A DNA stretch of 64,000 bases. Source: Amoebophrya sp. A120 (Eukaryota; Sar; Dinophyceae; Syndiniales; Amoebophryaceae). How positions within the stretch are numbered: position 1 is the first letter of the stretch; each line of letters begins with the position of its first letter. Below are positions 10,113 through 21,700 of this stretch, in pieces. Below the pieces are notes generated by a model, which was given only the letters and a program-made list of their open reading frames with translations, did not search any database and was not told the origin of the DNA. The stretch spans positions 44,106 through 108,105 of the forward strand of contig CAJINV010000021.1 in NCBI GenBank assembly GCA_905178155.1, read 5' to 3'. A program made the position numbers and the translations under genes.

Positions 10113-12484
10113 ATGGCACCCATTCTCTCTCCTCAGACGCCTCATGGTTTTTGCTCTGTTGCATTGCTTTTGCGCGGTGTTTTGCTCTTGCTTCCGAGGA
10201 CAGTCCTTGCAGAAGCCGTGATCGCGGTGCCCGAGAAAGAGGAGCTACACAGAGCAAACCAGGCAGCTCCTCCTGCAGTGCGACCCGGAGGAATTTCGGT
10301 GGGCGATGCGCGGGAATTTTTCCAGACGGATTTGAAATCCCTCGTCTCTTTTCGCGTTTTACCGAAGCCAGGACGATCTTCTCCTTCTCAAGTTGTACGC
10401 ACTTCAGAGCGGGGGCCTGAGGAGCCACAAGAAGACGATGATGTCGTGAAACGTGGCTTGAGGAAGAAGGTGGAAATCCTCGATTTCTACCCGATTCGCA
10501 GCGACAAGCAGTTCAACGACACTTTGGATTTTGCGGCAAAACTGATTTACTTCGAAAACCGCTATGGCGGCGTGACCGGGGTCTTGCGAACCGATGTGGA
10601 AGATGAGGACCTGCGGCTGGTGAAAAACGACCAGGGAGGCGACCGCATGTCTCGCAGTCTGACTCTAACCTTGAACCTACGCTGAGTAAAAACCGGTACC
10701 CATAAAAGTACCCCATAATTTTGATTGAACTAGATCTAGTGGTGCCATCCATGTGCTGCAGGAGGGGTCTGCTGTGGCATTTTTGCATGAGCGGCGTTCT
10801 ACTCTGGTGGTGTTTGAGACGACGATGAACTTCTTGTCGTGTCTCCTAAGTAAGCAGGTGTCAAGATTCGACAATAGTACCTGAGTATACATATCATAAG
10901 ACTGGGCTAAATGCTTGGCACCAGAAACTTGTGGATTTGCATTTGTCTTCAGGCAATACTCCCACTTGAACGTTGGGTCCGGTACGTAGTTTTTACTCAG
11001 GATAGAACCCGCACGCCTGGTTTTCGCACAGCTACGCGTTCGGCTACACGGTGCATTTGCAGCGCTGGGTCAGACGGTGGGTGGCAACGGCAGTGAAGGC
11101 CTATAAGGTAGACAACTTGAAAAGTGCCGGCGCCGAGGACAGCAGCACGGAGACCAGAAGCTCTTCACGAAGGAGCACAACGAGCTCGACTCAGTCGAAG
11201 ACGCAAGAACGAGAAGCAATGAAAGCGTTTCTGCATGATCACAAAGACGCGATGTCTTTCGCGATGGCCGAAGTGGGGATACTGTCCGGAACCGGGCTAG
11301 CTTTGTGGCACACAGTGTGGAACGAAATGCTGCTGCCCAAGCTGGAGGAAGGAATTCTCGCGGAATCTGAAAAGTCCGTTTCAATATCGAACGACGGCGC
11401 AGAGGTTCTTGAGGCCACGACTGGAAGTGAAAGCGAAGAAGCAACGACAGTGGTAGCAGATGTTCAACAAGTAGTCCGTGCAGATGATGCAGTACAACTG
11501 CAAGAAGCAGAAACCCCCTCAAATAAGAACTCAAACAATTTCCAGCTTTTCGGGTTCGACCTCGACCCCACCGTGTATGCGCAGAACGCAGCAAATTTGG
11601 TGCAACGGGGCGCTTTTCAGCTTGGAGAGGGATTGCGGACGCAACTGCAGAAGCCTACCGGTACAAAAGCGCAACAGGGAAAAGACCAGGACCATTCTGT
11701 CTCTAGCAGTGCGGGAAGAGGTGAAAGTCAGTCTGGTGTTCATCCAGCACCATCTACCAGTAGCGCGAGGACCTCCACGCAGTTTTTGATATTGCCCTAC
11801 GTGTACAAGTTTGTGCAGGGCCTCTCAGTCTGGTTGAACCGGCAGCGGGTGCGGAATTCTATTCGGCACGCAAAAATGAGTGTGAAGAGCAGGATGTTGC
11901 TGAACAAAAGCGGTGCTGGACAAAACTATCGGGAAGATGATGGTGCTACTTTTCCTCCTTCCAACCTCGGAGGAACCTCCAGCATGGTCAGAACGACTGC
12001 ACCGACGGCAATATCTTCCGCACCAGACCCGATAAATTTCTTCGACATGAAGAACATAGACGCGCCCTTTGATGGGGACGGAGGTACGTCGGCGACTGAC
12101 GGATCTCCACTTGAAGGTGCCGGACCGGGTCGGGCGGGCGCTGTGGCTACCTCCATTGACGTTGAGCCGGAAGTCGAAGCACAGGATAAAGAGCCAAGGG
12201 TACAGAACAAGGAACGCGTATCAGCGAGCCCTGCTGCCCGTCCACAACTATCAGCAAATACTACTTTCCACTTGCTGATCGACGACGCGTACCATTCGGA
12301 CGAATCGATACTGCACACGTTTGAAGTTTTCCACCCCTTCTTGCAGCGCCCGTGGACGTTCTTCATCGAAGACAACTGTGGGGCGGTCTACCCGCTGGCC
12401 GATCGCCTTTTCGACAAAGCGCGGCCCTACGACGGCCAGGATACCGTGGAGCTGTTTTATCCTCGGAAAGACACTTATTCGTGA
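10113..12484 (+). CDS. Secretory protein with SAM-methyltransferase-like C-terminus
   Basis: Exon 1 is 10113-10677 and exon 2 is 11010-12484; removing the introner between them restores the frame (NPHAWFSHSYAFGYTV across the junction), giving about 679 residues. The N-terminus has a hydrophobic signal segment (SVALLLRGVLLLLPRTVLAE). The middle is a Ser/Thr/Glu-rich linker. The C-terminal part, LLIDDAYHSDESILHTFEVF followed by WTFFIEDN, resembles the IDD.xH...IED signature of CmcI-like class I SAM methyltransferases and of the next gene in the window. The glycine-rich SAM loop was not found, so function is tentative. The C-terminus may continue: TATCCTCGG at 12459 resembles an introner start, but no matching end was found. 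Confidence 0.55.
10678..11004. mobile_element. Introner, family B
   Basis: Starts TACGCTGAGTAAAAACCGG, ends AGTTTTTACTCAGGATA. Exact target duplication GAACC at 10673-10677 and 11005-11009. Excision restores the frame. Confidence 0.85.
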
Positions 12485-13371
12485 ATGCTGTAGAAGTCCT
12501 GAGCAGCTCAACTTCCGACTTGACTGGGAACAAGTTCTTGGCTTGCGGCGTTTGCATTTTACGAAGTGTGTTTCCTGGGATAGATATGACACGAGAAGCG
12601 CAATGAAAACAGCTGCCCGGAACGACGATGCATGGAAAGTGCGTTGTTCATGAAGCTTTGCAGAACGGAAAAATACAAAAGTCATTTTCACTTGATGGGA
12701 GCTCCTCGGGACGATTTCAAAAATTTCATACGCGCCTTCACAAGACGGACAGACCAAACGACTGCCTCATTGTTGTAGAGACGACTTGAAAGTCAAGATA
12801 TATTTCTGTACTTCAATACTACTAAAGCTAAACCGCATATTGCTGAGTTACACGTTTCCACACCATGAGGTGTGCTGGACAGCCGACAAGCTACTGCGCG
12901 ATACCATCCTAGCGCCAGAACGACGAGAAGGAGCAGATACATTTTCACAGGTTGAAAGAGAAGTAATAAGCAGGTTTGGTACTGCTCTCGCGTTGCAATG
13001 CAGATCCTGCTCTTTGTGGGGTCTTATTTTGAAAACCTGGTTGTATAAAGCACTTATGGATCATGTTCCATCAGCAAGAAAACTACACAGTGCTATCTGG
13101 TTGTTGTTGGCTTCGCGCGCGCTCGCGCTCGCCACATCATCTCACTCTAGATGGTGGCTCGGTCATCTTGTTGGTACAACTAAGTACTTATACCCTGCTC
13201 CGTACTAAGTACAACTGCGGATGCGGTACGAAAAAGTGTACTTGTCGTGGTGCGAGGTGACATGATTTAATAAAACGAAGAGCCAGCAGATTCTCCTACT
13301 TCGCTTGGCAACTTCATGCCCTGCTTGTCGATACTTCTATTCGGTTCTCAGCGCTACCGCTAGATGAAGAG
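12485..13371. other. Intergenic or 3' intron, nothing recognised
   Basis: No convincing coding frame. It could hold a last exon of the upstream gene if that gene is spliced at 12459. Confidence 0.4.
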
Positions 13372-16300
13372 ATGACCCTCCCGTGGTTCGCATCGCTTGC
13401 TTGCCATCACGTGTTCGTGTTGTGGATCGTTTTGGTGTCCGAACACAAGCTTTTGCATGTCGCTTGCGGCGACGCACGAAAAACTGCTGACAGAAGTAGG
13501 GCGGGACGTCGAGGTGGACTTCCAGGTGCCGTACAGGATGGAAAGAACTACAGGCATCAAAAATCATCGAAAGCTAGTAGCGCCCGGCGGAGCCAGGACG
13601 ACCAGCTCTATGTGCACTACCCGCAATTTGACTTCGCAGGAGACAAGTTTTACTCCGCGAGTGGAGTTGTACTCGAGCAGGAAGATGAACATGGAAGAAC
13701 CGCCACGGCGCGGTCAAAATCAGGCGAGACGTTGGACCTGCTGTCATCACAAGCTGGTCAACTACAGGTTTCGACAGCTAGAAGCCCTTGTAGTTCAACA
13801 TCTACCACCTGCTCCGACTGGCGTACTGGCCTCTTCGAGGCCTTTCGACCCACCGTGTCCTGGGCCGACTTTGTCGACATTCGAAGCACTACTACTTCAT
13901 CCTCATCCAGTGGACGAGGTGACACTGGAAATAAACGGACAAAGCAGCCGACGTCCTCTGCAGCGAAACAGGACGAGAGTGCAGCGGAGAGACCGGCCAG
14001 AAGAACACGAGCGACATCGACGGCTGCAGAGCTACTTGGTCAAGACCGCGTTGATCTGGTAACCAAATGCGTGCGCGCGCGCGCGCAGAGCGCGCGCCGG
14101 CCCACGAAGCCGGCGCGCGCGCTCTGCGCGCTTGCGATATTGCTTAGCAAACGCAGCGCGAAGGCAGTTGCCGTTACCATATAGGGCAACCGCCGGGAGG
14201 CGTGAAGGTCAGGGAAATGGCCAGAAATGAAGCGGGAGAAGGGAAAAAAAGCGGACCAGATGGGAAAATGGCCACGAGGTCAAAAATCTCGCAAAAACGT
14301 CAGAAATCAAGCGGGAGAAGGTGAAAAAAGAGCATTTTTGCGGTTTGGCTCACTTAGTATCTGAAAAAGAGACGGACTATTTTTTGCTCCGCCCGCTGGC
14401 CAGCTGCGTTGGAGAAGCAGGCCCGCGACCTGTCCGGAAGCCTTAGGCCGCTTCGTAACTGGAAAAAGTTGGAAAAAAATGGCAAAAATTTGCTTCATAA
14501 CGTGGGTGGAAGCAATCGGCGGATTTTGTCCAGATCACCCGGGCCACTTAGAAAATGGGAAAAGATGAGAAATTGCGCAAAAGCGCAATCCCTCCGCAGG
14601 CTTCAAAATTGCCAGGCAGATGCGGGCGGTAAAAATGTGCAGGTCGCTGGGGCCACTTAGAAACCAGAAAAAAGCGCGAAAATTAAAAGAAATCGAGAAC
14701 CCTCGGCAGGCTTAGAAACTGGCCACCAAGGGCGGCCCGGCGGGCGCGCGCTTGCGCCGTACCATCGCGATTGGGAAAAAAAAACCGCACTAGAAGCGGG
14801 CGGGGGTATGTCACAAAATCCCCATTTGCCCTGGGTTGTGAGCAGAAATTCGGCATCTTCCCCGGGTCTGAAATGGCCGATTTTGGTGGCCCGGAAGGGT
14901 TCGCGGGTTTTCGGCCTTCCACATACCTCCCGGGCCAGGGGGCCAGTTTGTCACGCAGGGGGCTAGAAAGGATGCCACGCTGCGAGCTAGCAGACCGGAT
15001 TTCGCATTCAATGCTTATCGCAGGAGCCTGCGGGCCGCCGCGGGCGACAGTAGTTGTCCGCGGCCCTTTAGGGCCGCGGGGAAGTGGTGGAGCCCGCGGC
15101 GGCCCGCAGGCTCCTGCGATAAGCTTTGAATGCGAATCCGGAAGCCTCCGATGACCCGGGATAGCAGTGGGATTCTAATTAAAAAGAAATGGTGGCGGCA
15201 GCCGCGCGGCGCAAGCGCGGCTGGTTAGGCTTTCGCGCTGGTTAGATTTTCGCGCACGCACTTGGTTACCAATATCGCCCTCCGGGCGCGACATTCATAC
15301 CAGAAGTCCCGCCGAGAGACACAAAGATGACTCCCCGGTGATCGTCTTTCACGACACCCTAGACGAGGAACTGCAGAACTTGAAAGTTGTGCGCTACAAA
15401 CATACGGTCGAGAGCGACCACTTTCATCTGGCGGTCCGCGAGCGCCTGGCCGCCTACGTGGCGAAAAAGTTTCTAGATCCCCTTCCGCCCGGCAGTCTGT
15501 TTGCGTTCCGCGTGGCGCATTTCGCGACGGTGGCCTTGGCCCACCGGGCTATCGAGTTGCTCTCCGCGGACCACACGCGGATAGAGTTCACCAACCCGGC
15601 GCGCAGCAACTTCGGCATCCACGCGGTGGCGTGTTGGCCGGGGCCGAGTGCTAAGTCAAAATCTTCGTCAACATCTTCGGGCGGTGGCTGCGTCCTCGAG
15701 AAGGCGGCGAGGAAACGGGACTTCGAAATTTACTTTCAGAATGGGACCACAGCAAGTAGACCCGCAGGCAAGAGATCCAGCACGGAGAATTACCACAAAA
15801 CTGCACTTCAGGAAAAATCAAATCCCACCGCAGCTCCCACGTCATCATCCTCTCATGAAAGGATCCCTAACCTTGACGACCTGCGCGCCGCGCGGGAAAA
15901 CCGAGCCAGCTGGGCTGCTGTGGCGTCGCGTTTCTTTCGGGTCGCGAACCGCACACAGATATCCTCAGCAAAAACGTACCCGACCCATAGTCAGGATAGG
16001 AAACTTTGCATAGTCATTTTAAATCCAGAAGTTGTAGTCGCGGGAGTCACGCATGACCACACAGTTGGAGTCGCATTCTCGTCGTGCATTGCTGCTTTTG
16101 ATTACTACAGCCGCGTGGTCAACACATCAGATCCACTTTCTTATACTCTGCCGTTGCAAAGCCAAAGTTCCAAAATAACGACTACAAATTGGCTAGTACT
16201 GTGGCAAGCCGCTCCGCATGATGGTAGCGACGTGTTCCGGGCATGCAAAAATGATTTGCGTGAGATGAATTGGAAGGTCTTAGGAGTAGTGGGTACTTAT

Positions 16301-17702
16301 GTTTTGACAAAGGATAAAAAACGGATAAGGTGGAATACAGAACGCACGAGTACCACTCGCTTTACGGGAAGTATCTACCGGAGATTATGTTTGCGAGCGG
16401 CGAGGTATCACACAGAAAAAAGCTGGCAGGTCATATTTGTAATGCAAGAATACATAGACAAGAAAACTTGTCATGGGTGGCCCCATAGCATGCTGCTTCG
16501 GATATACAGTACAGAGCTTTTTGTGTATTTATTTTTGCATATACAAATATGCCCTGCCAGCTTTTTTCTGTGTGATACGAGGAGGACTCGACGCGCAAAC
16601 GGCGTCCGCTGCTGGAAATCGGGTTTGGTTGCACGATGTGGTACGGACCGGGCGCGAGCGCAGACCTGTGGGTCAAACTGGGCTTCAAAAACGTCCATTT
16701 TCTGGAGCAGGATTTGAAGTGTGTCGAAAAGCATCAGAAGAAGATCGCGAGCACCGGTGGCTACTTCGTGCACATTGGGGACCAGGAGGACGTTCTCCGG
16801 TTGGAAGGTTTGAAGCAAGCGCTTCACTACGAGGCTGAGGTGATCATCGACGATGGGGGGCACCGGAACAACCAAATGCTGACGTCCTTCCACCACCTGT
16901 GGCCCATCGTGCGGAACAACGGGCTGTATTTTATCGAGGACTGGGCCGAGACGGCGTACTACCCCGGGTACTTGGACGCGCCGCCCCGTGTATTCTGAGT
17001 AAAAACATCCCCACACCAGAGTCAAGTTAGGAATCTAGCAAGACAAATCCACACGTTTTGGGAGCCACGCATGAGAAGTTGCAGTCCGTAGTGTAGTGCA
17101 TGTTAGCAAGGACGGCCGCATCACAAATTCTTCTGCTTAACCTGTTTACAGCATTACAAATTCCAAAACGCGATTGGAAATGCCTCTCATGGCGATGCGC
17201 ATTACAAATCTTCCTTTAATCGCAAATCTGCATGACAACCATGGGGTGGGGACGTTTTTACTCAGGATACCGGGTCACACGCCCCGGGAACGAAACCGCG
17301 GGCACCGCGCAGTTCGCGTTTGCGATGTTCCTGCGGATATCAAATGCAAAAGTGTCTGGGTCTGGAGCAAAGCGACTTGTCATGCTAAATCTGAATCATG
17401 TGGAAATCTGTGTTGCATGATTGCCAAAAGCTGTCTACTTTTGACCTGATCGAGAGGCAGTTTCTCATGCAGGATAGGCATGATAGAACTGTCACAGAAT
17501 CTGTCATGCTATGTCCTACATACCAGACCTCATGGCTCATGGAAACTCTGCGTGACAAGTCTGGCACTCTTCCAGACCCAGACACTTTTGCAGTTGATAG
17601 CGGAACCTGTTCTGCGAGACTTTGCAGACGCCGTGCTTCGGCGATTTCGCTTTCATGGAGGTGCAGTTTAACCATGTGGTGTTTCGGAAACGCAAGCTGT
17701 AG
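13372..17702 (+). CDS. Secretory class I SAM-dependent methyltransferase-like protein
   Basis: Six exons: 13372-14057, 15276-15959, 16322-16405, 16583-16990, 17275-17337, 17605-17702. From 15276 on, removing each element plus one target copy keeps phase through to the TAG at 17700-17702. The methyltransferase core spans exons 3-4: LLEIGFGCTMWYGPG is the SAM-binding glycine loop, HFLEQD the acidic strand-2 end, and EVIIDDGGHRNNQ plus LYFIEDWAETAY match CmcI/macrocin-O-methyltransferase-like enzymes. The N-terminus has a hydrophobic signal (FVLWIVLVSE). In exon 1 GC-ending codons favour one frame at 13480-13550, another at 13590-13900, then the first again near 14050, so exon 1 is not settled. 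Substrate unknown; location in the secretory pathway is inference. Confidence 0.7.
14058..15270. mobile_element. Giant GC-rich introner-like element
   Basis: Starts GGTAACCAAATGCGTGCGCG and ends CGCGCACGCACTTGGTTACC, an inverted repeat of about 20 bp. It interrupts the methyltransferase gene between TTGATCT and AATATCGCCC; resuming at 15276 keeps phase with one exon-1 frame. Target duplication is weak (GATCT/AATAT). Inside are a GC hairpin (14075-14130), two related purine-rich segments near 14225 and 14305, and a nested hairpin element. No transposase frame seen. Confidence 0.6.
14995..15141. repeat. Nested long inverted repeat
   Basis: Arms 14995-15045 and 15092-15141 are nearly perfect reverse complements over about 50 bp (GCAGGAGCCTGCGGGCCGCC in the left arm), separated by 46 bp that itself contains a CGCGGCCC/GGGCCGCG stem. 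MITE-like. Confidence 0.85.
15960..16316. mobile_element. Introner, family B (diverged)
   Basis: Starts TATCCTCAGCAAAAACGTAC, ends ATGTTTTGACAAAGGATA. Target duplication degenerate (ACAGA/AAAAA), but excision with a 5-nt right flank keeps phase (RTQTDKVEYR). Confidence 0.7.
16406..16577. mobile_element. Introner, family C
   Basis: Ends TATCACACAGAAAAAAGCTG and CAGCTTTTTTCTGTGTGATA are perfect inverted repeats. Exact duplication CGAGG. Here the intron can be read as GT-AG because the duplication supplies G and AG. Confidence 0.9.
16991..17269. mobile_element. Introner, family B
   Basis: Starts TATTCTGAGTAAAAACATCC, ends GGGGACGTTTTTACTCAGGATA trimmed to the same motif. Duplication CCGTG/CCGGG (4 of 5). 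Confidence 0.85.
17338..17599. mobile_element. Introner, family A, reverse orientation
   Basis: Starts TATCAAATGCAAAAGTGTCT, ends GACACTTTTGCAGTTGATA. Exact duplication GCGGA. Internal order is the reverse complement of the element at 44479. Confidence 0.9.
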
Positions 17703-18750
17703 CGCTGGGTGGCCGTTTGATAGACCGAAGATGACGAGTAGGCTTTGATATAATTTTTCCGCGTCGGATTTTTTACTTATTTCCTTTTGCCGTAAAAGTC
17801 AAAGTAATCAAAGAAGAAGAACACCCGACTACTTGACCGGGCAGCGGTCCGCTTCATCTGTTATCAAACTCCTGCTCTCGCACTCGCATAAAGATTAAGA
17901 TTTATTTTCGGCTTTCATCTTCAGTTGGTTCTTGTGTAGTTGTTCTTCCGCGGTCTTGTGACACTTGATTTCATTAGAGCGCAAATCAATGTGATGCACA
18001 GGAATCATTATGTGGCGGACCTCCACGACCGTCCTGGAGGAAAATGTGGTGGTCTTCTCGTCGTAATATTAAAAAGGGAAACACAATAAACAAGAGACCA
18101 CGACGAGGAGGAACGCGGTTTCCGCTTCCGCTTTCGCTGCAGTCCCCCCTGCTTTCTGATTATTCGGTGGATCACCAGCTCCGTTCGGGGTCGCTTCGTA
18201 GTACAGAAAATGGTCCGCGGGTGGAGAGACTACTTTCGTAGCCAGTCTGTGGGCTTCTTCAATTCGCAAAAGTCGGCGCAGCTTCGACTTGCCTGGTGGA
18301 CAAGATCGTTCTGTGCACCACTGGACTGGTGACTCCAAGAAGCAAAAAGCTTTTTATTGATCATTTGCTACAACTCCGCTGCACCTTGCGCAAATCAATG
18401 GAAGTAAACTACAGCAGTTTATTTGTTTCTCGACCCGCATTCACTACCACCGTGGTGCAGGGCACAACACTGCAGACGATCTTCTCCTAAAACTCCCAGT
18501 ACCGTCGTTTTTTTTTGTTTTTGCCAGGAGGATCACATCTGTATTCAAAATTTCGTGTGGGTGTCCGCTTCTCGTTCATGTTTATTTTTAAAGCTATTCC
18601 TATTGTGGAAATAAAGGTTTTATTTCTATTTCGTAAATACTTACACTCAAGGCCCCATCGCCCGAAGGAAGTAGAAGACGAAGACAGAGACCCTGTCAGC
18701 GTCCTCACGATCTGCAAGAAAATATTGAGATATTTTTCTTTGTCTCCACT
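17703..18750. other. Intergenic, nothing recognised
   Basis: AT-rich 1 kb between the methyltransferase and glycosyltransferase genes; no supported coding frame on either strand. Confidence 0.5.
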
Positions 18751-21700
18751 ATGTTGTTGAGACTCGTTTATTGTAAAAATTTCCTGCTAAACAACTTCTT
18801 TCTCGCTTGGTTCACTACATCTTTAAGTTTGAGTGGATTTTTCACTTCTACAGTGCGCGGAGATGAAGAAACTTTGCCGTCGTGGTCCTCACGACCTCCA
18901 GGTGAAGCAGAGGCAGAGCCAGAGGAAGATGAAATTGCAAGTGCTCCACCTCAGCAGTCAACCTGCTTGTTGCAGATGTACCGGCCGCGAAGAACTACAG
19001 GTGATGATAGACTCGAAATGGTCCAACGGCAGACGGCAGACAGCGAAGAGATTGCTCGTAGTTCCATCGATTACGGAAAAATTGGGGTCAAGGACGTCCT
19101 TGCGGAGCTGTGGCAGACGGAATGTAAGACGCGAGGAACATTACCATCGAGAACGGCAAGTGGCAGCACACGTGCGGAGGAAGATTCGCATGATTTTCTG
19201 CTCGGCGAACTACAAGGTGCTGGAGCAGTACGCGGTCGGGAAAAAAGTCGTGAAAAGACGTATAACCTGCTCAGCTGTTACAATCTCAAACGTTGCAATA
19301 GAATCTGGAATTTGTGTTGCATGATGAGCATGACAGACTCGCACAGCGTTCCACCTTTTGCAATACATAACTCGTCAGATAATTCTAGTGCGGATTGGGC
19401 CTCCAGAACTTGTCATGCGCAATCCTGTGGGAGTAGGCTAGGTCATGCACTCTTGTATCACAGATTGCCATATTCTATTGTAACGTTTGAGATTGTAACA
19501 GCTGAGCGCGTTATAAGACGAAGAACTTGTTCGACTGGCTTTGCAGCGCCGCGACGTCCGACATGCTGCGCAGGCACGTGGAAGAAAGTGGAAACAAGCC
19601 GGCTTTTTCTGCGAAACAACAGCTGTTTCCACGGTTTCTCCACCTGTCCGTGCTGATCAACTATCATTACGCTGAGGTGAAGAACAACTACTCCTACTTT
19701 TTCAACGCGCTTTTCGACTACTATCCTGTGCAAACGTAATTGTATCGTTGGCTTGCTACGTATTCATATTGTAGTCGTGCATAGATAAAGACAGGCGTGG
19801 TCATGGTCTGATGCTGATTTATGTGCCTGAATCTGCATGTAGAAATTAGAAAAGTTTCGTTTGTTTGTCTTACTCATACTGAAAAAAATTTCATATGCAC
19901 ATAGAGTGTTGCTGATGCAATTACTTTTTGCTGCAAAAGTGCATAGTTGCCATCCAAGAACAACCCCCCAATCGCCGCTCTACTCTTACGGCCGCTTCCT
20001 GGCGTTCGTCCGCTATTTAGGTGGGGGGAACCGGTGCAATAACTTGCTGTATCTGGACACAGACGCGGTAGTTTTGAAGCCGTGGCTTATGCATTGCAAA
20101 CATGTAGTGGTCTGGCTTTGGGTCGGGAAAGGAAGTCGCTCCTTGATCTTACTCATCTATTTTGCGAACACATGATGACACCTATTCGTCTTGCGCTCTT
20201 CTACGCAGTCGAAGGCGTTTAAAAAACTTTGTTAGCTATGCTTGTTTGGTGCCCTACTACTTTTATTCGGTGTCTCTCCAAAGCTTTCGAGTGTCTCTCT
20301 GACCCAGCACAACGGAGCATCACAAGCTTCGAGACCCAAACCAGCGCTCATTTGCCATTGATAGGGCTCTCGGTCGAACAGCTGGCGGCGGTCATAACGG
20401 GGAACGATGCGGGAGCCCCGACAACGAACGCTAGAAGCAATGACGCGTGGCAGATCGCCTACACGCCCGAATCAAACGACCAATCGCGGGCCAAGCACGA
20501 CCGCACGCTGCCTCAGGCCGGTGTTTTGTTACTCAGGCAGCGGAACTCGCGCGAGCAGGAGTGGATCGTGGATTTTTTTTCTCGTCTCTTCCTGGCCGAG
20601 GGAGACCTCTGCAGTGTAGGAATGGAAGACAAGAAACGCAGCACTTCTACTTCTGCGGCGCCGACGAGAGCTAGTTTAACACCAACAGCTCCAGAGGACC
20701 ACCACGACGTGGACGTGGAAGATAAACGAGAAGGCGCACTAAAAACAGGAATCATGAAGATCGCGCGTGAGGTCGTAGTTTTGCCTAGCGGTGTTGAAGC
20801 CGCACAAATGGAAATAACGGGCAAAGAATTATCTGCATCAAGATCAACCTCAATATCAGCACCGTCAACATCTACTTCACCATCTTCTTCTCTGCAGCAC
20901 AGCAACGACCCCTTCGGTAGTCGCGTGCACGACCAGGCTTGTTTGCACCATGCGATTACTTCCAAATTCCTCAACAGCAACGAGAAGGCGGTGATGATCA
21001 ATCCGAGTAACTGGTTCCAGCACACCAGCGCGCGCACGGGAATGATCACAACGCTGGAGGACGAGAACAGCGTCTGCCTCTATCGGTCCCCGTTCGTCCT
21101 CCATTTGAGCGGGAGGCAAGGCGCGTACCGCGAGCGCGTGTTTGAAACCTACGCGAAGTTTCCCGGGGAGATACTTGGAGCGTTCGCTGCTGAGCATTGT
21201 AGCAACAATGGACGAGGATTTTTTCGTCGCGACAGCGGCAAACGCGAGGAAATAAAGCCGCCAGAGGTGGTCGTGGAGGAGGAGGTCGTAATATTGCACA
21301 GCACTTCCTCTCCTGAGAAATTATCCAATGTTCTTGACTTCAAAAGCACGAGCATGATGCCAGCAGCCGGATCTTCGCGCCTTTATTCCGCGGCAGAGAC
21401 TTTGATCGATGACGTACTCATCCCCGCGCACGGTTTCACCTTTCTCCCCGGAAGATCACGAACCAGCGGAGCAACCGCGGCCGCGCTGCACATAAGTGCC
21501 GCATTGGACGAGAAGACACTGGCTCCTCCGGTTCGGCATAAAAGATATGCCACTAAAAAGCCGCCGGAAGAGCAAGAGATAAAGCAGTACGGAACAAAAA
21601 TAAATGAAAAGACCAGCTCTAGTACTGTCGCCGATCGCATTTTGCTTAGCCAGCAGCTGCTGAGCGCGAAGGAAATAGAAAAACCTCCCGCGAGAATTAT

